Shown one piece after another: positions 27,475 to 35,670 of a stretch of DNA of 64,000 nucleotides. Position numbers and translations under genes: made by a program. This stretch comes from Marinihelvus fidelis. Its GTDB lineage: Bacteria; Pseudomonadota; Gammaproteobacteria; Xanthomonadales; SZUA-36. Position 1 is the first letter of the stretch. Each line of letters begins with the position of its first letter. The DNA is taken from NCBI RefSeq assembly GCF_008725655.1, contig NZ_VYXP01000006.1, forward strand, positions 138,024 to 202,023. The letters run 5' to 3'. The notes under the pieces are model-generated. The model was not told where the DNA came from. It worked only from the letters and a program-made list of their open reading frames with translations, and did no database searches.

Positions 27475-29397
27475 ATGATCCGGCTCCAGGACGCCGCGCT
27501 ACGGCGCGGCCCACGAATTCTGTTTGAAGGCGCGACATTCCAGGCCCACGCCGGCCAGCGCGTGGGCGTGGTGGGTGCCAATGGCAGCGGCAAGTCGTCG
27601 ATGTTCGCGCTGTTAAGGGGCGAGCTGGAAACCGATGCCGGCGAGGCCACCATCGGCCAGGGCCTGGTGATGGCCCATGTCAGGCAGGAAAGCCCTGACG
27701 GCGGGCAGTCGGCACTGGACTATGTGCTCGACGGCGACGCCGAGCTACGGCGTGTGCAGGCCGGCATCGCCCGGGCGGAAGCCGGCGCCGCTTTGTGCGA
27801 AAACGAGTTGCACGCGCTGTACGAATCCATGGAGCGTATCGACGGCTACGGCGCGGAAGCCCGGGCCGGGCGGCTTCTGCATGGCCTGGGTTTTGCCGCG
27901 GACGAGGTCGGCAACCCGGTGAGCTCTTTTTCCGGTGGCTGGCGCATGCGCCTGAACCTGGCGCAGGCACTGATGTGCCGCTCGGATATCCTGCTGCTGG
28001 ACGAGCCGACCAACCACCTGGACCTGCCCGCGATACTCTGGCTGGAGCGCCAGCTGAAGGCCTACGAGGGCATCCTGATGGTCATTTCGCACGACCGGGA
28101 TTTTCTCGACGGGGTGTGCACGCGCATCCTGCACATCGAGCACCAGGCGATCACCGCCTATGCCGGCAACTACACCGAGTTCGAAGCGCGCCGCGCCGAG
28201 CAGCTGGCGCAGCAGCAGGCGATGTTTGAGCGCCAGCAGAAAGACCTGAAGCACCTGCAGTCCTTTGTCGACCGATTCCGCTACAAGGCCTCCAAGGCGA
28301 AGCAGGCGCAGAGCCGCCTGAAGATGATGGAGCGGATGCAGAAGATCGCGCCGGCGCATGCGGATTCACCGTTCCGGTTCCGCTTCATGGCGCCCGAGCG
28401 CCAGCCCCAGCACCTGCTGAAACTCGAGGGCGCCCGCCTGGGCTACGGCGACTCGGTGGTCCTGGACGGCGTAGGCCTGAGCATCTCCGCCGGTGACCGC
28501 CTGGGCCTGCTGGGCGTCAATGGCGCCGGTAAGTCCACGCTGGTCAAGGCACTGGCCGACGGCGCGACGGTGCTGGGTGGCGAACGTGTCGCCCATCGCG
28601 ACACCCACATCGGCTATTTCGCCCAGCACCAGCTGGAACAGCTCAATCCCGACCAGAGCCCGTTCGACCACCTGCAACGGCTGATGCCGGGCGAGCGCGA
28701 GGCCGACCTGCGTAACTTCCTGGGCCGCTTTGGCTTCAGCGGCGAGCGAATCTTCGAACCGGTCGCGCCGTTTTCCGGCGGCGAGAAGGCCCGACTGGTG
28801 CTGGCGCTGATGATCCGCCAGCAGCCCAACCTGCTGTTGCTCGATGAGCCAACCAACCACCTCGACCTGGAGATGCGCCAGGCCCTGAGCGTCGCACTGA
28901 TGGAGTATGACGGCGCATTGGTCGTGATCGCCCATGATCGCCACCTGTTGCGCAGTGTCTGCGATGAGCTGCTGATCGTCCACGACGGCGGCGTCGAGAC
29001 CTTCGACCGCTCGCTCGATGACTACGCGGCCTGGCTGCGCGAACGCGAGTCCGGCGGCAGCGACGCCCCCGGGGACGATGCCGCACCGCAACCGGCGAAC
29101 GACACCGGGCCACGCCCCAACCGCCGCGAGGAACGGCGCCTGGAAGCCGAGAAGCGCCAGCGGCTCAAGCCGCTGACGGACCGCGTGCGCGAGGTCGAAA
29201 AGCAACTGGAGAAGCTACGCGGCGAACTCGAAAAACTGGAGCAGCAACTGGCCGACGAGGCCCTGTATACCGACGGCGCGCGCAAGGACGAGCTCACCGA
29301 GCTGGTCCGCCGCCAGGGCGAGGCCAGGGCCGCCATCGACGACCTGGAATGGACCTGGCTGGAGGCCAGCGAGAAGCTCGAGGCCGCGGCCGGCTGA
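27475..29397 (+). CDS. yheS: ABC-F family ATPase (YheS-like)
   Basis: A 640-residue soluble protein with two ABC ATPase domains and no membrane segments, the build of ribosome-associated ABC-F translation factors. First domain: Walker A GANGSGKSS at 34-42, signature FSGGWRMRL, Walker B ILLLDEPTNHLD. Linker arm at about 235-300. Second domain: GVNGAGKST, FSGGEKARL, LLLLDEPTNHLD. The C-terminal 110 residues form a charged coiled coil (ROQKLxP-like basic start, then VREVEKQLEKLRGELEKLEQ). Length and arrangement match YheS more than EttA or Uup. I chose the ATG at 27475; the upstream frame is a shadow of DUF3465. Confidence 0.93.
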   Translation: MIRLQDAALRRGPRILFEGATFQAHAGQRVGVVGANGSGKSSMFALLRGELETDAGEATIGQGLVMAHVRQESPDGGQSALDYVLDGDAELRRVQAGIARAEAGAALCENELHALYESMERIDGYGAEARAGRLLHGLGFAADEVGNPVSSFSGGWRMRLNLAQALMCRSDILLLDEPTNHLDLPAILWLERQLKAYEGILMVISHDRDFLDGVCTRILHIEHQAITAYAGNYTEFEARRAEQLAQQQAMFERQQKDLKHLQSFVDRFRYKASKAKQAQSRLKMMERMQKIAPAHADSPFRFRFMAPERQPQHLLKLEGARLGYGDSVVLDGVGLSISAGDRLGLLGVNGAGKSTLVKALADGATVLGGERVAHRDTHIGYFAQHQLEQLNPDQSPFDHLQRLMPGEREADLRNFLGRFGFSGERIFEPVAPFSGGEKARLVLALMIRQQPNLLLLDEPTNHLDLEMRQALSVALMEYDGALVVIAHDRHLLRSVCDELLIVHDGGVETFDRSLDDYAAWLRERESGGSDAPGDDAAPQPANDTGPRPNRREERRLEAEKRQRLKPLTDRVREVEKQLEKLRGELEKLEQQLADEALYTDGARKDELTELVRRQGEARAAIDDLEWTWLEASEKLEAAAG

Positions 29398-29518
29398 TGG
29401 CCCTGCCACGCTAGCGATTTCGATGGTTTCAGCGGGGAATCAGGGGTAAATTAGGCCCGCTGGACCAGCGCCGGGACATCGCCCGGCGCCGCGGTCGCAG
29501 CGTCCAGAGGCGTTCTCC

Positions 29519-30805
29519 TTGACCCCGCAGATGATCCTGGTGTTTGCCGTCACCGCTGTTGTGTTCTTCGGCTTCATTCGCGAACGGCAACCGCCGGATA
29601 TCATTGCCCTTCTGGGTGTAGCGCTGTTGCTGCTGACCGGCGCGCTGTCCACCCCGCAGTTGCTGAGCGTGTTCTCCAGCGGCGCGCCGATCACCATCGC
29701 TGCCATGTTCGTGCTCAGCAAGGCGCTGGAGAACACCGGCATCATTGCCAGCCTGGGCGCGCTGGCCGGGCGCCTGGCCGGGGCGTCGTGGCTGCGGGCG
29801 ATGCTGTTACTGATGCTGCCGGTCACGTTCGTTTCCGCGTTTGCCAACAACACGCCCGTCGTTGTCGTACTCACACCGGTCATCATCACGCTGGCGCATC
29901 GGCAGGGCATCGCCGCATCCCGGTACCTGATCCCGTTGTCGTACGCCAGCATCCTGGGCGGCACCTGCACCCTGGTGGGTACCTCTACGAACCTGCTGGT
30001 CGACGGCATTGCCCAGCGAGAAGGCCTGGCGCCGTTTGGGATCTTTGACATCACCCTGGTGGGCGTACTGCTGGCCGTGTGCGGCCTGGCCTACCTGCTG
30101 TTGTTTGGCTGGTGGCTGCTGCCGGACCGCGCGCCGGACGCGCGCAGCGTTTCGGCGGCGTTGCCCGCCCCCGGGGACCCGGGCGACCCAGCGCACACGC
30201 CGCGGCGGCGAAAGGCTCCGCTGGCCGTGGCAGTGATCCTGGCCGTGGTCACGCTGGCGGCACTGCACGTGCTGCCCATTGTTTCGCTGGCGGTGATCGG
30301 CGCCATCGTCGTGGTCGCAGCCGGCTGCCTGACGGCCGGCGAGGCCTACCGGGCCGTCCACTGGCCGATCATCATGCTGATCTTCGCCATGCTGGCCATC
30401 GGCCTGGCGCTCGAACAGACCGGCGCAATGCGGCTGTTGGTGAATGTCCTGGACGGCCTGACCGCAGGGCTGGGCCCCGTGGGCCTGCTGCTGGTGATCT
30501 ACGTGGTGACATCCATCGCGACGGAGTTCATGAGCAACAACGCGGCGGCGATCCTGTTCACCCCGGTGGCGATCGGCGCGGCGCTGGCCGCGGGGCTGGA
30601 CCCAAAGCCGTTTGTCGTGGCGGTCATGATGGCCGGCAGCGCCAGCTTCGCCACGCCCATTGGCTACCAGACCAATACCATCGTTTACCGGGCCGGGGGC
30701 TACCGGTTCAGCGACTTCCTGCGTATCGGGCTGCCCATGAACCTGCTGGCCATGGCGGTGACCGTGCTTGCCATCCCCCGGGTCTGGCCATTGCAGGCTG
30801 GTTAG
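29519..30805 (+). CDS. SLC13/DASS-family anion permease
   Basis: A 428-residue inner-membrane protein with about 11-12 helices of the ion-transporter superfamily (SLC13/CitT/ArsB-like). Key stretches are AMFVLSKALENTGII, VSAFANNTPVVVVLTPVII (first Asn-rich substrate loop), LGGTCTLVGTSTNLLVDG (SNT-like motif) and EFMSNNAAAILFTPVAIG in the second half, then SASFATPIGYQTNTIVY. It has no central TrkA-C domains, unlike many long homologues. Likely a sodium-coupled divalent-anion transporter; the substrate is open. TTG at 29519 has AGAGG 8 bases before it; ATG at 29531 is an alternative. Confidence 0.88.
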   Translation: MTPQMILVFAVTAVVFFGFIRERQPPDIIALLGVALLLLTGALSTPQLLSVFSSGAPITIAAMFVLSKALENTGIIASLGALAGRLAGASWLRAMLLLMLPVTFVSAFANNTPVVVVLTPVIITLAHRQGIAASRYLIPLSYASILGGTCTLVGTSTNLLVDGIAQREGLAPFGIFDITLVGVLLAVCGLAYLLLFGWWLLPDRAPDARSVSAALPAPGDPGDPAHTPRRRKAPLAVAVILAVVTLAALHVLPIVSLAVIGAIVVVAAGCLTAGEAYRAVHWPIIMLIFAMLAIGLALEQTGAMRLLVNVLDGLTAGLGPVGLLLVIYVVTSIATEFMSNNAAAILFTPVAIGAALAAGLDPKPFVVAVMMAGSASFATPIGYQTNTIVYRAGGYRFSDFLRIGLPMNLLAMAVTVLAIPRVWPLQAG

Positions 30806-30922
30806 CAGGCCATTGGCGGGCCATTAACGGTCGGATTAAGTTTAGAATGGGTTGATGCAGGAACACGGCTCTGCGAATCACAATAACAATGACATCCGTC
30901 CAAGATTGAGACACCCGGCGTT

Positions 30923-32434
30923 ATGACTGACCCCATCGATATCGTCATCGTCGGCGGTGGCACCGCCGGCTGGATGACTGCCGCGGCACTGGCCGCGACA
31001 GTCGGTAAGGACTACCGGGTTCGCCTGGTGGAATCCGACCAGATCGGCACCGTCGGCGTGGGTGAGGCCACGCTGCCGCAGATGAAGGACTTCAATGATC
31101 ATATCGGCATACTCGAAGCCGAGATGATGGCCCGGACCCAGGCGACGTTCAAACTCGGCATCGAGTTCCGCGACTGGGGTTACCCGGGTTCTTCCTACAT
31201 CCACCCCTTCGGCGAATTCGGCCGCCCGCGCGGCGGTGTCGACTTCCTGCAGCACTGGGTACGCGCCCGCCAGGCGGGAGAAGCCGAGCCGATCGAGGCC
31301 TACTCCTACGCGGTCCAGGCCTGCCGCCATGGGCGTTTCGACTTTCCGGTCGAGGACAAGAGCGAGATCAACTCCACCTACGCCTACGCCTACCACCTGG
31401 ATGCCGGCCTGTACGCGGCCTACCTGCGCGAGTTCGCGCAGGCGCGCGGCGTGGAGCGAACCGAGGGCCGGATTGTCGGGGTGGACCGGCACGCCGAAAG
31501 CGGCCTGGTTGAAGCGGTGCAACTGGAATCCGGCGAAAAGGTCTCCGGCGACTGGTTTATCGACTGCTCCGGCTTCCGCTCGCTGCTGCTGGGCGAGACG
31601 CTGGAGGTGCCGTTCGAGGACTGGTCGGAGTGGCTGCCCTGCGACCGCGCCGTCGCCGTGCCCAGTGAGCGCGACGACAGGCCCGCACCCTTCACCCGCT
31701 CCACGGCGCTGGAGGCAGGCTGGCAATGGCGTATCCCGCTGCAACACCGCACCGGCAACGGCCACGTGTTCTGCAGTCGCTACATCAGCGACGACGAGGC
31801 CACGGCGCGGCTGCTCGAAAACCTGGACAGCGCGGCGCTGGCCGACCCACGGGTCCTGCGCTTCCAGGCCGGCCGGCGCAGCCGCTCCTGGGAGGGCAAC
31901 TGTATTGCCGTCGGGCTGTCCAGCGGCTTCCTCGAACCACTGGAATCGACCAGCATCTACCTGGTCCAGGTGGCGATCATGGCGCTGACCCGGCTGTTCC
32001 CACGCCGCCGGCCCGAGCCGGCACTGATTAACGAGTTCAATCGCCTGGTCGACTACGAATACGACCGTGTGCGCGACTTCCTGATCCTGCATTACCACCT
32101 GAACCAGCGCGACGACGGCGAGTTGTGGCGACACTGCCGCGAAATGTCCGTGCCGGACAGCCTGGCCGAGAAAATGGAGCTGTTCCGACGGCGCGGCTTT
32201 ATCGACCGGTATCGCTTCGGACTGTTCGCGCCGCCCAGCTGGATTTCCGTGTTCCTGGGCCAGGGGCTGTCACCTGCGGGCCACGAGCCGCTGGCGGATA
32301 ACACGCCGCTTGAAGACGCGATCGGGCGGATGCGCGAGCTCCAGGCATCGATCGATTCGCGCGTCCAGGTCATGCCGGCGCACGGGGAGTTCGTCGCCGA
32401 CTATTGCCCTGCCACGAAGGCGGCCCTGTCATGA
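30923..32434 (+). CDS. Tryptophan halogenase family flavoprotein, copy 1
   Basis: A 503-residue flavin-dependent halogenase-family protein. All hallmark residues are present: the FAD-binding GGGTAG at 11-16, the catalytic lysine at Lys78 (ATFKLGIEF), the WxWxIP motif as WQWRIP at 268-273 that blocks monooxygenation, and SSGFLEPLEST with Glu339/Glu342. By family it uses FADH2, oxygen and halide to make an enzyme-bound hypohalous agent. Members next to TonB receptors have been shown to act on indoles in vitro (for example BrvH), but the natural substrate is unknown. First of three overlapping homologues. Confidence 0.92.
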   Translation: MTDPIDIVIVGGGTAGWMTAAALAATVGKDYRVRLVESDQIGTVGVGEATLPQMKDFNDHIGILEAEMMARTQATFKLGIEFRDWGYPGSSYIHPFGEFGRPRGGVDFLQHWVRARQAGEAEPIEAYSYAVQACRHGRFDFPVEDKSEINSTYAYAYHLDAGLYAAYLREFAQARGVERTEGRIVGVDRHAESGLVEAVQLESGEKVSGDWFIDCSGFRSLLLGETLEVPFEDWSEWLPCDRAVAVPSERDDRPAPFTRSTALEAGWQWRIPLQHRTGNGHVFCSRYISDDEATARLLENLDSAALADPRVLRFQAGRRSRSWEGNCIAVGLSSGFLEPLESTSIYLVQVAIMALTRLFPRRRPEPALINEFNRLVDYEYDRVRDFLILHYHLNQRDDGELWRHCREMSVPDSLAEKMELFRRRGFIDRYRFGLFAPPSWISVFLGQGLSPAGHEPLADNTPLEDAIGRMRELQASIDSRVQVMPAHGEFVADYCPATKAALS

Positions 32435-33951
32435 GCGGCGCCGTACGCAAGGTCGTGATTATCGGCCGCGACGCCGCGGCCTGGCTGTCGGCGCTGACGC
32501 TGCAGCGCAGCTTTGGCCGAACCGGGGTCGAGATCGAGCTGGTCGAGCTGCCGTCGACGCTGGGCCCCGAGGACGGCTTTGTCACCCTGCCCTCGCAACG
32601 TGCTTTCCACCAGTTGCTGGGCCTGGACGAGACCCGCCTGCTGCGTGCGTCAAAGGGCGTGTACTCACTGGGGCAGCGGTTCTCGAACTGGTCGGGCGCG
32701 GCCGCGCCGTTCATACACGCCTATGACACGCACGGCGTGGCCCTGAACCGCGTCGACTTCTTCCAGCACTGGCTGCGGGCCCGCGCGAGCGGACTGTCGG
32801 TGCCGCTGGAGGACTTTTCACTGGGCGCGGTGGCGGCGCGGCAGGGTCGGTACGTGATCTTCAACGAGGCCACCAGCGGTTTCTCGCGCGCCACCCATGG
32901 CTACAACCTGTCGGCGATTCCCTACCTGGTCGCCATCGGCAAGGTCGCGCTGCACGAAGGCCTGCGCCACAGCCGTGGCGAGGTTCGCGAGGTGCGCCAT
33001 GATGGCCGTCAGATTAGTGCCATCACGCTGGCGGACGGCCGAGAACTCAAAGCCGACCTGTTTATCGACGCCAGCGGCCGCGAAGCGCGACTGCTGCGCG
33101 AACTGGAACCCGGCGACAACTTCGAGTCCTGGCAGCACTGGCTGCCCTTCGACCGGCGCATGGTGGCGTCGGCGCCGGCGCTTCACCCGCTGCCGGCCTT
33201 CAATCAGGTCTCCGCGTTCAAGTCGGGCTGGATCGGTATCTTCCCGTTGGCCGACCGCACCGTGCTGGTGACCAGCTACGCGTCGGCGGCCACCGGCGAG
33301 GCCGACATCGCCCAGCTGACCTCGGCGCTCAGCGGCCTGCGAATCGAGGGCGATGCGGTCACCGAGCAGACCAGGGCCGGCGGCCGGCGCCAGCACTGGC
33401 TGGGCAACTGCGTGGCCGTGGGCGACACGGCGACACGCCTGGACCCGCTCGACGCCAACCACCTGCAGCTGCTGCAGACCGGGCTCTCCTGGCTGGTGAC
33501 CCTGTTCCCGACCCATCCCGAAGACATGCCCGAGTCGGCCGTGTACAACCAGAAGATGAGCGAGCACGCGGCCGGCGTGCGCGACTTCCAGGTCGCCCAC
33601 ATGCACCTGAACCAGCGCTACGGCGACCCGGCCTGGGACGCCCCGCGCGAACAGGCGCCGCCGGCATCGCTGGCGCAGAAGCTCGACCTGTTCCGCGCCC
33701 GCGGTGTTGTCGCGATGAACGACAACGAGACATTCCAGGAAGAGAACTGGACCTCGGTGCTGGCCGGCCACGGCCTGCTACCCCAGGCCTGGGACCCATT
33801 GGCGGACGCAGTGCCCGAGCAGGAGCTGATCGGTAATTTCCAGCGCATGCTGGGCTTTATCGGCACCGAGGTGCAGTCCATGCCCACCCTGCAGGACCAC
33901 ATGGAGCTGACCGCCCCCCAACAACCTGAATCGGACTATATATTCGGCTGA
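32431..33951 (+). CDS. Degenerate tryptophan halogenase family protein, copy 2
   Basis: A 506-residue homologue that retains the overall length and landmarks (FFQHWLRARASG, LFIDASGREARLL, WLGNCVAVGDTATRLDPLDANHL, FQVAHMHLNQRYGD) but not the catalytic set. The FAD loop GGGTAG is replaced by GRDAAA (12-17), the catalytic Lys by Ser79 (YSLGQRF), WxWxIP by WIGIFP (267-272), and the Glu pair of LEPLE by Asp338/Asp341. The reading frame is intact and overlaps both neighbours (ATGA before, TGATG after). It is probably not a halogenase; a partner or sensor role is inferred. Confidence 0.88.
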   Translation: MSGAVRKVVIIGRDAAAWLSALTLQRSFGRTGVEIELVELPSTLGPEDGFVTLPSQRAFHQLLGLDETRLLRASKGVYSLGQRFSNWSGAAAPFIHAYDTHGVALNRVDFFQHWLRARASGLSVPLEDFSLGAVAARQGRYVIFNEATSGFSRATHGYNLSAIPYLVAIGKVALHEGLRHSRGEVREVRHDGRQISAITLADGRELKADLFIDASGREARLLRELEPGDNFESWQHWLPFDRRMVASAPALHPLPAFNQVSAFKSGWIGIFPLADRTVLVTSYASAATGEADIAQLTSALSGLRIEGDAVTEQTRAGGRRQHWLGNCVAVGDTATRLDPLDANHLQLLQTGLSWLVTLFPTHPEDMPESAVYNQKMSEHAAGVRDFQVAHMHLNQRYGDPAWDAPREQAPPASLAQKLDLFRARGVVAMNDNETFQEENWTSVLAGHGLLPQAWDPLADAVPEQELIGNFQRMLGFIGTEVQSMPTLQDHMELTAPQQPESDYIFG

Positions 33952-35483
33952 TGAACAAACGACCCGCAATCAACAGGATCGTCATCGTCGGTGGTGGTAC
34001 CGCCGGCTGGATGACCGCGGCCGCCCTGGCCAAGGTGCTGGGCACCCAGTTGCACGACATCACGCTGGTGGAATCGGAAATGATCGGCACCGTGGGTGTC
34101 GGTGAAGCCACCATCCCGATGATCCAGCTGTACAACAACGTGCTGGGGCTGGACGAGGACGAGTTCGTTCGGGAAACCAACGCCACCTTCAAGCTGGGCA
34201 TCGAGTTCGTCGACTGGCGCAAGCTGGGGCACAGCTATTTCCACCCCTTCGGCAATTTCGGCGTCGACATGGACGGCATCGGCTTCATCCACTACTGGGC
34301 GCGCTGGAAACAGTCCGGCGGTGGCATGCCGTACAGCCGCTTCAACGCCGAAACCGAGGCCGCCGGCAAGCGACGGTTTATGCGCACGTCCGGGGAGACC
34401 GGCCCCAAAACCATGCCGGCCATCAACTATGCGTTCCAGTTCGACGCCAGCCTGTACGCCGCCTACCTTCGCCGCTATTCGGAAAAACGCGGTGCGAAGC
34501 GCATCGAGGGCAAGGTCGTGGATGTCACGCAATGCCCCGAGTCCGGTGACATCCGCTCGGTCACGCTGGAAAGCGGCCAGGTCATCGAGGGCGACCTGTT
34601 CATCGATTGCTCGGGCTTTCGCGGCCTGCTGATCGAGCAGGTCTACAAGGCCGGCTACGACGACTGGAGCCACTGGCTGCCGGTCAACCGCGCCGTGGCC
34701 GTGCCCTGCGAGAGCGCCGGCGACTGGCTGCCGTACACCCGATCCACTGCGCGCGAAGCCGGCTGGCAATGGCGGATTCCGTTACAGCACCGCACCGGCA
34801 ACGGCTACGTCTACTGCGACCAGTACATCAGCGAAGACGAGGCGGCCGAGAAGCTCATGTCCCGCCTGGACGCGCCGGCCATGGCCGATCCGCGCACGCT
34901 GCGTTTCGTCACCGGCCGCCGCCGGCGTTGCTGGATCAACAACTGCCTGGCCTTCGGCCTGTCCAGCGGCTTCCTGGAGCCCCTGGAATCAACCAGTATC
35001 CACCTGATCCAGGTCGCCATTTCCAAGCTGCTGGCCATGTTCCCCAAGAACGGCATCAACCCGCGCCTGGTCACGCGTTACAACGACGAAATGGATTACG
35101 AGTACGACAACGTCAAGGACTTCCTCATCGCCCACTACAAGATCACCGAGCGCGATGACACCCCGTTCTGGCAGTACGTCCGCAACATGGACATCCCCGA
35201 CTCGCTGCAGGAACGCCTGGACATCTTCAAGGCGCGCGGCGAAGTCATGGCCCGGCAGATGGAACTGTTCAAGGAAACCAGCTGGTACGCCGTACTGGTG
35301 GGACAGGGCCTGGAGCCGGAAGGCTACCACCCCGTCGCCGACGCCATTTCCGAAGACGAACTCCGGCTGCGCCTGACCCAAATCCGCACCGGCATCCAGA
35401 ACCGCGTAGAAAGCATGCCCGAACACCGTGAATTCGTACGCCAGCACTGCGCCTCGCCCACCGCCAAGTTCGGTGACGCGTAA
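33951..35483 (+). CDS. Tryptophan halogenase family flavoprotein, copy 3
   Basis: A 510-residue family member with the complete signature: GGGTAG at 14-19, Lys81 (ATFKLGIEF), WQWRIP at 272-277 and SSGFLEPLESTSI. It is clearly closer to copy 1 than to copy 2. The extra loop GGGMPYSRFNAETEAAG near 123-139 is absent from copy 1 and may alter substrate access. Its start overlaps the copy-2 stop by one base, so all three are translationally coupled. The last codons (GDA) are encoded in a heptamer repeat. A bidirectional terminator separates it from the TonB receptor on the other strand. Confidence 0.93.
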   Translation: MNKRPAINRIVIVGGGTAGWMTAAALAKVLGTQLHDITLVESEMIGTVGVGEATIPMIQLYNNVLGLDEDEFVRETNATFKLGIEFVDWRKLGHSYFHPFGNFGVDMDGIGFIHYWARWKQSGGGMPYSRFNAETEAAGKRRFMRTSGETGPKTMPAINYAFQFDASLYAAYLRRYSEKRGAKRIEGKVVDVTQCPESGDIRSVTLESGQVIEGDLFIDCSGFRGLLIEQVYKAGYDDWSHWLPVNRAVAVPCESAGDWLPYTRSTAREAGWQWRIPLQHRTGNGYVYCDQYISEDEAAEKLMSRLDAPAMADPRTLRFVTGRRRRCWINNCLAFGLSSGFLEPLESTSIHLIQVAISKLLAMFPKNGINPRLVTRYNDEMDYEYDNVKDFLIAHYKITERDDTPFWQYVRNMDIPDSLQERLDIFKARGEVMARQMELFKETSWYAVLVGQGLEPEGYHPVADAISEDELRLRLTQIRTGIQNRVESMPEHREFVRQHCASPTAKFGDA

Positions 35484-35517
35484 CGGGTGACGCGTTACGG
35501 GTGACGGGTGACGGGTG
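35472..35517. repeat. Tandem heptamer repeat at the halogenase 3' end
   Basis: Near-perfect 7-base units, alternating ACGGGTG and ACGCGTA/T forms (GGTGACGCGTAACGGGTGAC and onward), cover the stop codon of the third halogenase and the 34 bases after it. An inverted copy lies at 35591-35620. The same units recur at 52226-52268 on the opposite strand. Confidence 0.75.
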
Positions 35518-35590
35518 CGGTTTTCGCTGGCGTCCATGCTACCGAAGCCTCTTCCCGAAACGACAACCACCCAGCGCACCAAAGCCGGCC

Positions 35591-35620
35591 CCGTTACGCG
35601 TCACGCGTCACGCGTCACCC
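35591..35620. repeat. Inverted copy of the heptamer repeat
   Basis: CCGTTACGCGTCACGCGTCA and the following CGCGTCACCC are the reverse complement of the 35472-35517 units, about 75 bases away. The pair could form a long stem just before the terminator. Confidence 0.75.
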
Positions 35621-35622
35621 AC

Positions 35623-35652
35623 AAAAAAGCCCGGCGATTGCCGGGCTTTTTT
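35623..35652. terminator. Bidirectional intrinsic terminator
   Basis: A 13-bp perfect stem (35623-35635 with 35640-35652) around a GATT loop, made of GCCCGGC/GCCGGGC flanked by A6 and T6 tracts. It works on both strands and separates the convergent halogenase operon and TonB receptor gene, whose stop is 18 bases away. Confidence 0.92.
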
Positions 35653-35670
35653 GTGGCTTCAGCGCGGTGT

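Noticed and set aside
32431-33951. Calling halogenase copy 2 a pseudogene
   Set aside because: The frame is intact over 506 codons, tightly coupled to both neighbours, with normal codon use; loss is limited to catalytic positions.
35472-35620. A CRISPR array at the heptamer repeats
   Set aside because: Units are 7 bases without spacers, and there are no cas genes.
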